A program made the position numbers and the translations under genes. The notes under the pieces were generated by a model. The model ran no database searches. It had not been told where the DNA came from and saw only the letters and a program-made list of their open reading frames with translations. Shown here piece after piece: positions 44,414 through 54,658 of a stretch of DNA of 64,000 bases. Within the stretch, counting starts at the first letter, position 1. Every line of letters begins with the position of its first letter. The stretch comes from Cellulomonas denverensis. Its GTDB lineage: Bacteria > Actinomycetota > Actinomycetes > Actinomycetales > Cellulomonadaceae. Location of the stretch: contig NZ_JAAXOX010000002.1 of assembly GCF_012396125.1 (NCBI RefSeq), forward strand, positions 545,610 through 609,609, given 5' to 3'.

Positions 44414-45364
44414 GTGCCACGCTCAGCCGCCCTGTCCGTCCGGGGTCTCGTCAAACGCTATGACGGCCGCCCCGTCGTCGACGGACTGGACCTCACCGCA
44501 CGACCCGGACAGGTGACCGCGGTGCTCGGCCCCAACGGCGCGGGCAAGACCACCACCATCGAGTGCTGCGAAGGTCTGCGCACCCCGGACGGTGGCCGGA
44601 TCGAGGTGCTGGGCCTGGACCCGCTGGCCGACGCCGCGGCGCTCCGCCCCCGGGTCGGGGTGATGCTGCAGGACGCCGGACTGCCCACCGGCGCGCCCGC
44701 ACTGGCGGTGCTCCGGCACGTCGCGTCGATGTACGCCGAGCCGCGCCCGGTCGCCGAGCTGGTCGAGCGGCTGGGCATCGCCCCCTTCGCCCGGACCACC
44801 GTGCGCCGGCTGTCCGGCGGGCAGCGCCAGCGCCTGGCCCTGGCGACCGCGGTGGTCGGCCGACCGGAGCTGGTGTTCCTGGACGAACCCTCCGCCGGGA
44901 TGGACCCGCAGGCCCGCCGGGCGGTCTGGGACCTGGTCGCCGAGCTGCGCGCCGACGGCGTGGCGGTGGTGCTGACCACCCACCTGATGGACGAGGCCGA
45001 GGAGCTGGCGGACCGGGTGGTGGTGGTCGACCACGGCCGGGTGATCGCCGAGGGCACCGTCGACGAGCTCACCACCGGCACCGCCGCCACCCCGACCGTG
45101 ACCTTCTGCACCGACCCCGGCGTGGACGTCGCCGCCCTGGACTCGGTGCTGTGGGCGATGCCCGGCCTGCCGCCGACCCGGACCGCCGCCGTCCGGGAGA
45201 CCGCGCCCGGCCGGTACGCCGTGGACCTGCCCGCCTCCCCCGCACTGCTGGCCACCCTGACCGCCTGGTGCGCCGAGCGCGACCTGCTGCTCACCCGGCT
45301 GGACGCCGGGCGCCGCACCCTCGAGGACGTGTTCCTCGACCTGACCGGACGGAATCTGCGATGA
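44414..45364 (+). CDS. ABC transporter ATP-binding protein
   Basis: The 316-aa ATPase has Walker A GPNGAGKTT (about residue 36), Q-loop MLQDAGLP, signature LSGGQRQRLALATAV and Walker B LVFLDEPSAGMD followed by TTHLMDEAE. The domain after residue about 215 ends ...RRTLEDVFLDLTGR, the tail motif of DrrA/CcmA-type multidrug or antibiotic ATPases. It pairs with the ABC-2 permease downstream (ATGA overlap). The gene faces sufR divergently; the same arrangement occurs in other actinobacteria, where a link to cytochrome or heme genes is possible. Confidence 0.92.
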   Translation: MPRSAALSVRGLVKRYDGRPVVDGLDLTARPGQVTAVLGPNGAGKTTTIECCEGLRTPDGGRIEVLGLDPLADAAALRPRVGVMLQDAGLPTGAPALAVLRHVASMYAEPRPVAELVERLGIAPFARTTVRRLSGGQRQRLALATAVVGRPELVFLDEPSAGMDPQARRAVWDLVAELRADGVAVVLTTHLMDEAEELADRVVVVDHGRVIAEGTVDELTTGTAATPTVTFCTDPGVDVAALDSVLWAMPGLPPTRTAAVRETAPGRYAVDLPASPALLATLTAWCAERDLLLTRLDAGRRTLEDVFLDLTGRNLR

Positions 45365-46122
45365 GCGCCCCCGTGTCCGCCGCCGCCCCGCCCGCCCGCC
45401 GGGTGCTCGCCCAGGGCCGGTTCGAGACCCTGGCGGTGCTGCGCAACGGCGAACAGCTGCTGGTCACCCTGATCATCCCGGTGGTCGCCCTGATCGCGCT
45501 GAGCCGGGCGGAGTTCCTGGACATCGGCACCGGTGGGGCGGCCCGGATCGACGTGGTCACCCCCGGTGTGCTCGGCCTGGCCGTGATGGCCGGCTCGATG
45601 ACCTCCCAGGCGATCGCCACCGCCTTCGACCGGCGCAACGGCGTGCTGCGGCTGCTGGCCACCACGCCGCTGGGCCCGGGCGGGCTGCTGGCCGGCAAGG
45701 CGGTGGCGGTGCTGGCGGTGGCGGCCGTGCAGGTGCTGGTGGTCGGGATCACCGGCCTGGTGCTCGGCTGGCGACCGGCCCCGGCCGGGATCGCCCCCGC
45801 CCTGCTCGCGCTGCTGCTCGGCGTGGCGGCGTTCACCGCGCTGGCTCTGCTGCTGGCCGGCACGCTGCGCGCGGAGGCGGTGCTGGCCGCGGCGAACCTG
45901 CTGCTGGTGCTGCTCGCGGTGGTCGGCGGGATCGTGCTGCCGGTCGCCGACCTGCCGGGCTGGTGGGCGGACATCGCGGTCTGGCTGCCGCCGGGTGCCC
46001 TGGGCGAGGCGCTGCGCACGGCGCTGGTCGACGGTGGCTTCCCCGGGGTGCACCTGCTGGTGCTGGCCGGGTGGACCGTGCTGCTCGGCGCGGCGGTGCG
46101 GCGCTGGTTCCGCTGGTCCTGA
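45361..46122 (+). CDS. ABC-2 type transporter permease
   Basis: The 253-aa membrane protein has six hydrophobic helices (about residues 33-48, 67-88, 110-130, 140-162, 168-190, 225-245) and FDRRNGVLRLLATTPLG, the cytoplasmic coupling segment of ABC-2 permeases. It forms an exporter with the ATPase encoded just before; the substrate is unknown. Its TGA stop is the start of a 24-bp tandem repeat. Confidence 0.9.
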   Translation: MSAPVSAAAPPARRVLAQGRFETLAVLRNGEQLLVTLIIPVVALIALSRAEFLDIGTGGAARIDVVTPGVLGLAVMAGSMTSQAIATAFDRRNGVLRLLATTPLGPGGLLAGKAVAVLAVAAVQVLVVGITGLVLGWRPAPAGIAPALLALLLGVAAFTALALLLAGTLRAEAVLAAANLLLVLLAVVGGIVLPVADLPGWWADIAVWLPPGALGEALRTALVDGGFPGVHLLVLAGWTVLLGAAVRRWFRWS

Positions 46123-46216
46123 CCGCGGCCCGCGGCACCGTCCCTACCGCGGCCTGCCGCACCGTCCCCACCGCGGCCCGTCGCGCCGTCCCCACCGCGG
46201 CACACCACGGGGTCCT
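46122..46216. repeat. 24-bp tandem repeat, about four units
   Basis: Units of form ACCGCGGCC-CCGCACCGTCCC begin at 46122, 46146, 46170 and 46194; the last is degenerate. The tract starts in the stop codon of the permease and ends about 60 bp before the ctaA -10 hexamer. Confidence 0.85.
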
Positions 46217-46276
46217 AACCGGCCGGACGTGACCAAGCCCTCGCCCGAACCGGCCCGCGCCACCGTGCCCGGCTCG

Positions 46277-46282
46277 TACCCT
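46277..46282 (+). promoter_or_regulatory. -10 hexamer TACCCT of ctaA, likely leaderless
   Basis: TACCCT ends 6 nt before GTG 46289, identical in sequence and spacing to the serB element. Confidence 0.5.
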
Positions 46283-46288
46283 GGACGG

Positions 46289-47212
46289 GTGAGCCGCACC
46301 GAGGTCGACACCGCCGCCGACGCCCCCCGCACCTTCGCCCGCTGGCGCGACCGCTGGACGCGCCCGGTGCTGATCGCCAACCTGATCGCACAGATCGCCA
46401 TCGTGGTCACCGGCGGTGCGGTCCGGCTGACCGGCTCCGGACTGGGCTGCTCGACCTGGCCGCAGTGCGAGCCCGGGCACTTCACCCCGAAGTTCCACGA
46501 GGCGCTGACCATCCACCCGTACATCGAGTTCGGGAACCGCACCCTGACCGGCGTGCTCGGCGTGATCGCCCTGCTGGTCGCAATCGTGGTCTGGACCCGG
46601 CGCGACCGCGTCGCCTCCTACCGCTGGCTCGGCTTCGCCCCGCTGATCGGCGTGCTGGCACAGGCCGTGATCGGCGGGATCACGGTCCGGGTCGACCTGC
46701 ACCCGGGCTGGGTCAGCACGCACTTCCTGGTGTCGATGCTGCTGATCGTCACCTCCGCGATCCTGCTGGACCGCTCCGCCGAGGGCGACGGCGCCCCGCG
46801 GCCGGTGGTCGGCACCTGGTCCCGGCGGCTGGCCCCGGTGTTCGCCGTGCTGCTCGGCGTGGTGCTGGTGCTCGGGGCGATCACCACCGGCGCCGGCCCG
46901 CACTCCGGCGATGACGAGATCGCCTACCGGTTCGCGATCGACCCGCTGCTGATGGCCCGGGTGCACGCCGCAGCGGTCTGGCTGTTCACCGCCGTGCTGG
47001 TCACCCTGCTGGTGCTGAACCGGCGCGCCCCCCGCCCGGTCCCCCGGCTCGGGATGACGGTGGCTGTGCTGGTGGTGCTGCAGGGCGTGATCGGCTACGT
47101 CCAGGTCGCCACCGACCTGCCGATCCTGCTGGTGGTGCTGCACATGGCCGCCGCCGGGATGCTCACCGCCGGGTCGACCCGGTACCTGATGAGCTTCCGC
47201 GTCCGGGACTGA
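46289..47212 (+). CDS. ctaA: heme A synthase (COX15/CtaA family)
   Basis: The 307-aa protein has eight transmembrane helices and the four conserved heme-ligand histidine regions: HEALTIHPYIEFGNR (about residue 70), WVSTHFLVSM (about 145), ARVHAAAVWLF and VVLHMAAAGML. SGLGCSTWPQC in the first outer loop has the Cys pair seen in many CtaA proteins. It oxidises heme O to heme A for cytochrome oxidase. GTG 46289 has TACCCT 6 nt upstream and the protein starts VSRTEVDT with a cytosolic tail. Confidence 0.93.
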   Translation: MSRTEVDTAADAPRTFARWRDRWTRPVLIANLIAQIAIVVTGGAVRLTGSGLGCSTWPQCEPGHFTPKFHEALTIHPYIEFGNRTLTGVLGVIALLVAIVVWTRRDRVASYRWLGFAPLIGVLAQAVIGGITVRVDLHPGWVSTHFLVSMLLIVTSAILLDRSAEGDGAPRPVVGTWSRRLAPVFAVLLGVVLVLGAITTGAGPHSGDDEIAYRFAIDPLLMARVHAAAVWLFTAVLVTLLVLNRRAPRPVPRLGMTVAVLVVLQGVIGYVQVATDLPILLVVLHMAAAGMLTAGSTRYLMSFRVRD

Positions 47213-47567
47213 CCCCCGCGCCCGCCCGGGCTCGTCCGAGACGCTCGCGATCTGGCGGGCCTGATGCTCCCGACGCCCGCGCGCCCAGGCTCGCCCCCCT
47301 TGCCGGGGCCGCCGAGCCTCCCCCGCCGGCGCTCGCCGGGCCCCGCGCCTCGCCCGCGCCCGCGCCCGCGAGATCGGCACATCCGCGGCGAGTGCGGCCA
47401 CCGGGCTACCGACGTCGGCGCCGATGTACCGAACTCGGCCCCGTGGCGCGGTCGGGGCTACGGCGCGCGGGTGGGCGGTCGGCTGACGGCGCACGGGAGA
47501 CAGGACGGCGGTCCGGGGCCGGACAGCACGACGGGCCCCGGGGTGTCCCGGGGCCCGTCGTGGCGGG
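47213..47567. other. intergenic region between convergent ctaA and Nudix genes
   Basis: These 355 bp are Pro/Arg-like low-complexity GC sequence with no gene I can support. They contain a GCCCGCGCCCGCG-type run and end in the strong terminator of the pyrG-Nudix operon (47527-47562). Confidence 0.65.
47527..47562 (-). terminator. perfect 16-bp stem-loop terminator of the pyrG-Nudix unit
   Basis: CACGACGGGCCCCGGG (47527-47542) pairs perfectly with CCCGGGGCCCGTCGTG (47547-47562) around a 4-nt loop, starting 5 bp after the Nudix stop. It may serve both strands. Confidence 0.85.
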
Positions 47568-48191
47568 TCAGGCGTCGCGCAGGGTCATCCATCCGCGGTC
47601 GCGGGCAGCGGCCGCCGCCAGGATCCCGACGGTCGCCGAGGGGCTGAGCACCCGTCCGGTGAGCACCGCATCCACCGCGTCGTCGAGCGGGACCCAGACC
47701 GGCACCATCCCGGCCTCCTCCTCCTCGCGGGTGAAGCGGTCGGCCTCCGGCACCGGGGACAGCTCCCGGGCCAGGTAGACGCCGATCCGCTCGTTCGAGC
47801 CGCCGGGGCTGCTGAAGAACTCGGTGAGCAGGTCCCAGCGACCGGCCCGCAGGTCGGCCTCCTCGGCCAGTTCCCGGGCCGCGGTCTCCACCGGCGGTTC
47901 CCCCGGCACGTCGCGCAGCCCGGCCGGCGGCTCCCAGAGCTCGTACCGGACCGGGTGCCGGTACTGGCGGAGCAGCAGCACCCGTTCCTGGGCGTCCAGC
48001 GCGATGATCGCCACCGCGCCGGGGTGGTCCAGGAACTCGCGGGTCACCTGGCTGTCGCCGAGGTCGGCCTGCTCGGAGACCAGGTCCCAGATCTTGCCGT
48101 GGTGCAGCAGCTGGTGGTCCAGCACCGGGCGCGGGGCCGGGCGGTCGGTCGGGTCCGGCCGCTGATCCGGCCCCACGCCGTCGTCGGTCAT
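47568..48191 (-). CDS. Nudix hydrolase (ADP-ribose pyrophosphatase type)
   Basis: The 207-aa protein contains the Nudix box GLRDVPGEPPVETAARELAEEADL in pieces (G...E near residue 93, AARELAEEADL near 105) and the preceding VLLLRQYRHPVRYELWEPPAG typical of ADP-ribose pyrophosphatases (about 70-90), with FFSSPGGSNERIGVYLARE after it. It likely hydrolyses ADP-ribose or a related nucleotide sugar. ATG 48191 lies one bp after the pyrG stop, so the two are co-transcribed, the same order as in many actinobacteria. Confidence 0.9.
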   Translation of the reverse strand: MTDDGVGPDQRPDPTDRPAPRPVLDHQLLHHGKIWDLVSEQADLGDSQVTREFLDHPGAVAIIALDAQERVLLLRQYRHPVRYELWEPPAGLRDVPGEPPVETAARELAEEADLRAGRWDLLTEFFSSPGGSNERIGVYLARELSPVPEADRFTREEEEAGMVPVWVPLDDAVDAVLTGRVLSPSATVGILAAAAARDRGWMTLRDA

Positions 48192-48192
48192 C

Positions 48193-49875
<1,683 letters not shown>

Positions 49876-49883
49876 GGGCTTCA

Positions 49884-49889
49884 ACCCTA
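49884..49889 (-). promoter_or_regulatory. -10 hexamer TAGGGT of pyrG, likely leaderless
   Basis: TAGGGT on the minus strand, 8 nt before GTG 49875. Confidence 0.4.
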
Positions 49890-49956
49890 CCTCACCCGGA
49901 GGCGTTGGCCCACGCCCGCCCCGCCGTGGATTCGGGCAGCCGGACGGAAGGGCAGG

Positions 49957-51027
49957 TCAGCCGCGGTAGATCCGGTGCAGCTGATCGCGGACATCCGCGG
50001 GTGTCGGCAACTGTGCGGCCCGGGCGAGGGCGGCCGCACGCAGTCCGTCGCGCCGCGGGGGGTCGGTCAGCACCTCGCGGACCGCCGCCGCGAGGGCCTG
50101 CGCGTCACCCACCGGGACCAGCACCGCCGCGGTGTCCGTCACCTCCCGGGTGCCACCGGCATCGGTGGCCACCACCGCCGCACCGAGGCCGAGCGCCTCC
50201 TGCATCGCCAGCGGCTGGCCCTCCCAGACCGCGGTGGAGACCACGACATCCGCCGCCGCGATCAGCTCGGGCACGTCCTCGCGCCGGCCGAGCACCCGCA
50301 CCGGCGCACCGGCCTGCTCGGCCTGCGCCCGCACGTCCTGCTCCAGCGGACCGTCCCCGGCCAGCAGCCAGACCAGCCCAGGCACATCGACCGCCGCGGC
50401 GGCCCGCACCAGGGTGTCCAGGCCCTTCTGCGGGGCCAGGCGCGCCACGGTGACCGCCACCGGCTGTCCGGGCGCCAGGTCCAGGGCCGCACGGGTCTGC
50501 TCGGCGGTCCCGGACGGGGTACGGCGTGCCGGGGCGGGCACCAGCGCCCGCTCCGCCTGCCGGGCACCCTGGGACCGGCTGAGCGCCACCAAGTCACCGG
50601 AGACGCCGAGCACGACATCCGCCCCGCGGGCCACCACCCGGCCGAGCACGGCGGACACCCCCCGGACCGCCCGGCCGCCCACCGGCAGGTTGTGCAGCGT
50701 CACCACCACCCGCGGCCGGCCACGACCCGGACGGCCCCGCACCGCCAGCACGGTCAACGCCCCGGCCCGCAGCCCGTGGGCGTGCACCACGTCGGCGCCC
50801 CGGCACACCGCGGCGAGCCGCCGGATCGCCGCCAGGTCGCCGGGCTGGGGTCGGTCGGTGATCTCCACCGGGGCGAAGTGCCCACCGTCCGGCAGCACGG
50901 TCGGCCGGACCGCCTCCGGCCCGGCGACCAGCACCCGGTCGCCCGCCGCGGTGAGCTCGGTCACCACCTGGGCCACGTGCCGGGCCACCCCGCCCGCACT
51001 CGACCCCAGTACCTGCACCACCCGCAT
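49957..51027 (-). CDS. glycosyltransferase family 4 protein
   Basis: The 356-aa GT-B enzyme starts MRVVQVLGSSAGGVARHVAQ (donor/acceptor N-domain) and has ARLAPQKGLDTLVRA (about residue 190), the LLAGDGPL turn and WEGQPLAMQEALGLGAAVVATDAGG, the GT4 E-x7-E region (about 270). The sugar and acceptor are unknown, but position beside murJ and the MraY-like gene suggests cell-envelope glycan synthesis. ATG 51027 is chosen because GGAGGG lies 7 nt upstream; ATG 51033 is too close to it although it overlaps the murJ stop. Confidence 0.88.
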   Translation of the reverse strand: MRVVQVLGSSAGGVARHVAQVVTELTAAGDRVLVAGPEAVRPTVLPDGGHFAPVEITDRPQPGDLAAIRRLAAVCRGADVVHAHGLRAGALTVLAVRGRPGRGRPRVVVTLHNLPVGGRAVRGVSAVLGRVVARGADVVLGVSGDLVALSRSQGARQAERALVPAPARRTPSGTAEQTRAALDLAPGQPVAVTVARLAPQKGLDTLVRAAAAVDVPGLVWLLAGDGPLEQDVRAQAEQAGAPVRVLGRREDVPELIAAADVVVSTAVWEGQPLAMQEALGLGAAVVATDAGGTREVTDTAAVLVPVGDAQALAAAVREVLTDPPRRDGLRAAALARAAQLPTPADVRDQLHRIYRG

Positions 51028-51029
51028 GG

Positions 51030-52658
51030 TCATCCCTCCACCGTTCGTCCGCGCCGCAGCAGGCCGGTGATCGCCGACCGGTCGGCCAGCCACACCGCCG
51101 CCAGCAGCACCACGGTCCCGGCGACCGCACCGGCCACCGCCGCCAGCACCGCCCCGGCCACCCCCGGCGTGGCGAGGGCGTCCACCACCAGCCGGCCGAG
51201 CAGCGCACCGGCCGCGCCGCCGAGCACCAGCACCACCGCCGAGCGCGCCAGCCCGTGCACCGCCTCGGCCCCGGCCGCCCGGCGCAGCAGCACCAGCAGC
51301 AGCACCCCGGCGGTCAACATGCCGATGCTGTTGCCGATCGCCAGCGCCCGCAGGGTGGCCGGGCCGTCGGTGTGCCCGCCGCCGACCAGCAGCACGCAGC
51401 CGATCCAGGACGCCGCGATCACCACCGCCCAGCCGGTGCTGGCCCCGATCACCGCCAGTCGTCCGCGCTCCAGCGCGTACAGCGCCCGGGACACGTGGAA
51501 CACCAGCCCGAAGCCGAGCAGCCCCGGCGCGGTCAGCGACAGCGGCAGGCTGAGCGCGGCCAGCAGTTCGGCGTCGCCGTTGCCGATCCGGCCGAACACC
51601 GTCGTCACCGCCGGCGCGGCGGCCACCAGCGCCACCACCCCGACCGTGCTGGCGGTGAGCACGCCCCGGGTGGTCACCGCGGTCAACCGGGCGAAGCCCT
51701 CCCGGCCCGGACGGCTGGCACGCTCCGCCAATCGGGGGAAGGTGCTGGTCGCCAGCGGCACCGCCAGCACCGCATAGGGCAGCAGGTACACCGGCTGGAT
51801 CAGGGTCTGCCAGGCGACCAGCGTCGGGCCGGTGCCGTAGACGTCCACCAGCTTCAGCACCGCCAGCACGGACACCTGCTGCGCCACCAGACCACCCAGC
51901 CCGGCCAGTGCCAGGTTCAGCGCCCGCGTTCCGACCCCGGCCGGGAACCGGTAGGACGCCCGCAGCCGCACCCCGGAGCGCAGCACCGGCACCAGCAGCG
52001 GCACCCCCATCGCCAGCACCCCGGCGGTGGTCCCCCACGCCAGCAGCTCGATCGCCCCCGACGGCAACTGGCCCGGGTCCGCGGTCACCGGCAGCCCGTC
52101 CCGGCGCAGGAACCAGCCGTAGCCGGCGTAGGTCGCGATCACCACCAGGCTGGACAGCACCGGCACGAAGGCCGGCCAGAAGAACCGCTTCTGCGCCTGC
52201 AGCACCCCGGCCAGCACCACCGCCAGGCCGTACAGCGGGATCTGGACCGCGAACACCCGCAGGAAGTAGACCACCAGCTCCGGGTCGCTGTTCGAGGCGG
52301 TCAGCGCGGCCACCGGCTCGGCGAACACCGCCAGCAGCCCACCGATCAGCACCAGCCCGGACAGGGTCCAGGTCAGCATCGCCGAGGAGATCCGGGACAC
52401 GTCCTCGCGCATCCCCCGGGCCAGCGGGGCGGCGATCACCGGGATCAGCGCCCCGGCCAGCGCACCACCGGCCGCGACCTCGAACAGCACGTTCGGGATC
52501 GTGTTCGCCGCGTTGTAGGCGCCGCCGATCCCGGTCAGGCCCACCGCGGAGCTGAACACCAGGCTCCGCACGAAGCCCAGCAGCCGGCTGACCACGGTGA
52601 CCGCCGCGATCAACGCGGCGGCCCCGGCCAGCCCCGACATCAGCCGGCGGCGGTTCAC
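51030..52658 (-). CDS. murJ: lipid II flippase MurJ
   Basis: The 542-aa MVF-family protein has about 14 transmembrane helices and the MurJ hallmark VVSRLLGFVRSLVF near the N-terminus, an AYNAANTIPNVLFEV segment and ALIPVIAAPLARG. It exports lipid-linked peptidoglycan precursors. GTG 52658 (VNRRRLMSG) overlaps the stop of the MraY-like gene; MSGLAG (ATG 52640) is an alternative start. The long C-terminal extension found in mycobacterial MurJ is absent. Confidence 0.92.
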   Translation of the reverse strand: MNRRRLMSGLAGAAALIAAVTVVSRLLGFVRSLVFSSAVGLTGIGGAYNAANTIPNVLFEVAAGGALAGALIPVIAAPLARGMREDVSRISSAMLTWTLSGLVLIGGLLAVFAEPVAALTASNSDPELVVYFLRVFAVQIPLYGLAVVLAGVLQAQKRFFWPAFVPVLSSLVVIATYAGYGWFLRRDGLPVTADPGQLPSGAIELLAWGTTAGVLAMGVPLLVPVLRSGVRLRASYRFPAGVGTRALNLALAGLGGLVAQQVSVLAVLKLVDVYGTGPTLVAWQTLIQPVYLLPYAVLAVPLATSTFPRLAERASRPGREGFARLTAVTTRGVLTASTVGVVALVAAAPAVTTVFGRIGNGDAELLAALSLPLSLTAPGLLGFGLVFHVSRALYALERGRLAVIGASTGWAVVIAASWIGCVLLVGGGHTDGPATLRALAIGNSIGMLTAGVLLLVLLRRAAGAEAVHGLARSAVVLVLGGAAGALLGRLVVDALATPGVAGAVLAAVAGAVAGTVVLLAAVWLADRSAITGLLRRGRTVEG

Positions 52659-53557
52659 GTCAGCGGCGACCCGTCGGCGGGCTGCGGCGCGGCCGGCCGC
52701 CGGCCCCAACCGTCGATCTCGCGCAGCACCGGGGTCCGGGCGATCACCCGGGTGAAGGACACCTTCTCCGAGGCGACGGTCAGGCCGACCACCCCGGCCA
52801 GCAGCGCCAGCCGGGCACCCCGGGGCAGCCGCTGCACCGCGACGGTGCCCAGGGCGGCCCCCAGCCCGTTCGCGCCGGAGTCGCCGAGCATGTCCCGCTC
52901 GGCCAGGTCGTCCGGCAGCTCGGCGATCACCGCGCCCAGCACCGCGGCGGAGGTGCCGGATCCCGGTCCGCCCAGCACCGCGCTCGGGGCGGCGGCGATC
53001 CCGGTCGCCTTCAACGCCCGGCCCGGCCGCAGGTCCAGCAGGTTCACCAGATTCGCGCTGGCGGCGATCAGCGCGCCGTCCATCCCGATCTCGGCCAGCC
53101 GCAACCCGGCCCGGGCGCCACGGCCCGCCGGGCGTGGACCGTGCGGGCGGCTCAGCGTGGCGGCCACCAGCGCACCCGCGCCGATGCCCAGCACCTTGAG
53201 TCCGCCGGTGGTCAGCTCACCCCGGGCCAGCGCGCCCAGGTGTCCGCGCAGGCCCTTGGCGACCTCGCCGGAGCGGTCCTCGGTCAGGTCGTCCACCAGG
53301 CCGAAGCCGGTGCCGCTGACCGTGGCGACGGTCAGTGCCGCCGCGTCCCGGCCGCTCCCGGCGCCGACCAGTCCCCCGGCCAGCACCCCGGCGGCCACCG
53401 AGGGCCCGCCGAGCAGGCTCACCGGCTCACCGCGGTGGTTCGTCCGCTCCCACCGTCGCGGGCCACCGGGCGGCTCGTCGTCCAGCATCCCGCGCACCAC
53501 GGTGGTGGCGATCCGGGCGGTGACGGCGGCGACCGTGCGCCGCAGCGCGCTGGTCAC
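52655..53557 (-). CDS. divergent MraY/WecA-like membrane protein
   Basis: The 300-aa protein resembles the polyprenyl-phosphate sugar-1-phosphate transferase superfamily: FGLVDDLTED (DDxxxD region, about residue 86), NLVNLLDLRPGRALK (about 170, matching the NxxNxxDGxDG motif) and MLGDSGANGLGAALG (GDxGAxxLG, about 225), then TPVLREIDGWGRRP. The second Asp-Gly of the NxxNxxDGxDG motif is missing (DLRPG), so catalysis is doubtful, and the hydrophobic segments are weaker than in MraY. It lies between steB-like and murJ with 4-bp overlaps on both sides (GTG 53557), so a regulatory or recycling role in envelope synthesis is plausible. Confidence 0.72.
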   Translation of the reverse strand: MTSALRRTVAAVTARIATTVVRGMLDDEPPGGPRRWERTNHRGEPVSLLGGPSVAAGVLAGGLVGAGSGRDAAALTVATVSGTGFGLVDDLTEDRSGEVAKGLRGHLGALARGELTTGGLKVLGIGAGALVAATLSRPHGPRPAGRGARAGLRLAEIGMDGALIAASANLVNLLDLRPGRALKATGIAAAPSAVLGGPGSGTSAAVLGAVIAELPDDLAERDMLGDSGANGLGAALGTVAVQRLPRGARLALLAGVVGLTVASEKVSFTRVIARTPVLREIDGWGRRPAAPQPADGSPLT

Positions 53558-54609
53558 CCCTGGTCCCCGTCCGCCGGCTGGTCACCGTCCGCGGCCTGGT
53601 CGCCGGCATTCGGGTCGGCCACCGGGCTGCGGTCCACCGGGGTCAGCGCGGTCGCGGTCGGGATGACGGTCAGGCCGTCGCCGCTGCCGTAGTGCCCGAC
53701 CTTGCCACCGGCGTCGGCGTTCAGCGCCAGCGGCACCGACACCTGCCCGGCGGCGGTCCCGGCGGCGTTCACCGTGCTCACCGAGTCCGCGAGCTCGCCG
53801 TCCGCCACGATCGCGGCGATCAGGGTGTCCTCGGCCACCGGACCACCGGCGACCACCGCGCCCGCGGCCCGCTCACCGGCGACCCGGACCAGCGCGGCCA
53901 GCGAGTCCTGGGTCGCCTCGTCCTGGTCGGTGGCGGCGTCCTGCGTGCTGGTGCCCACGGCGGTGATGTCGTCGGTGAGCAGCAGCACGTCGTCCGCGGG
54001 AGCGGTCACCTCGGCGGCGAGCTCGATCAGCGGGTCGTCGCCGGTGCTCAGCAGCTTGATCAGGGTGGAGGCGTCCGCGCTCACCTTCGCCGGATCCGCC
54101 GGGTCCGCGCCGGTCAGGCCCTGCACCAGCGCCTCGGCCATCGCGGTGTCCGCACCGGTACCCGACTCGGGCTGCGGGTCGAGGTAGGCGGTCAGGTTCG
54201 CGACCAGCGCCTGGCGGAAGCTGCGCAGGTCGGTGGAGGACCAGGCCGGGGTCAGCGTGACCTGGGCGGTCACGGTCGCACCGGCGGCGGAGAGCTGCTC
54301 CTCGATCGCCTCCTGCGCCTCGGCGTCCACGTCGCCCATCGCGATCACCGCGACGTTCCGGTCGGTCAGCGTGTTCTTCACCAGCGCCGGACCGGCCGCG
54401 GCGATGTAGTTCTCCGCCGCGGTGGTGGCGGCGTTCGCCTGGTCGAGCTCGGTGCGCAGCGAGTCCTTCTCCTCGCGCAGCTGGTCGACCTGCCCGGTCA
54501 GCGTGTTGCCGATGCTCTCCTTGAGCGGGCCGGCGCCCAGCGCGATCCCCACGGCGAGCGCGAGGAACACCGAGATCAGCGAGACGAGGTGGTAGCGGAA
54601 GTCGATCAC
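53554..54609 (-). CDS. steB: SteB / copper transporter MctB-family protein
   Basis: The 351-aa protein begins IDFRYHLVSLISVFLALAVG, a single N-terminal transmembrane helix (about residues 5-28) shared by DUF3186 proteins, followed by a coiled coil (KESIGNTLTGQVDQLREEK, about 30-65). An Ala/Asp/Thr-rich extracytoplasmic domain follows, and the last 30 residues are Asp/Ala/Gly-rich and disordered. In corynebacteria SteB works with SteA in cell separation; in mycobacteria a homologue is called MctB. GTG 54609 lies 49 bp from the steA stop without a strong ribosome site. Confidence 0.88.
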   Translation of the reverse strand: MIDFRYHLVSLISVFLALAVGIALGAGPLKESIGNTLTGQVDQLREEKDSLRTELDQANAATTAAENYIAAAGPALVKNTLTDRNVAVIAMGDVDAEAQEAIEEQLSAAGATVTAQVTLTPAWSSTDLRSFRQALVANLTAYLDPQPESGTGADTAMAEALVQGLTGADPADPAKVSADASTLIKLLSTGDDPLIELAAEVTAPADDVLLLTDDITAVGTSTQDAATDQDEATQDSLAALVRVAGERAAGAVVAGGPVAEDTLIAAIVADGELADSVSTVNAAGTAAGQVSVPLALNADAGGKVGHYGSGDGLTVIPTATALTPVDRSPVADPNAGDQAADGDQPADGDQG

Positions 54610-54658
54610 AGCGAGGGCTCTCGGTAGCAGGAGTCGATCAGGTGCGGGGCGCGGCCGC

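Noticed and set aside
49876..49884. TTG 49884 as the pyrG start
   Set aside because: GTG 49875 fits the TAGGGT spacing better; the TTG lies directly on the hexamer and adds only three residues.
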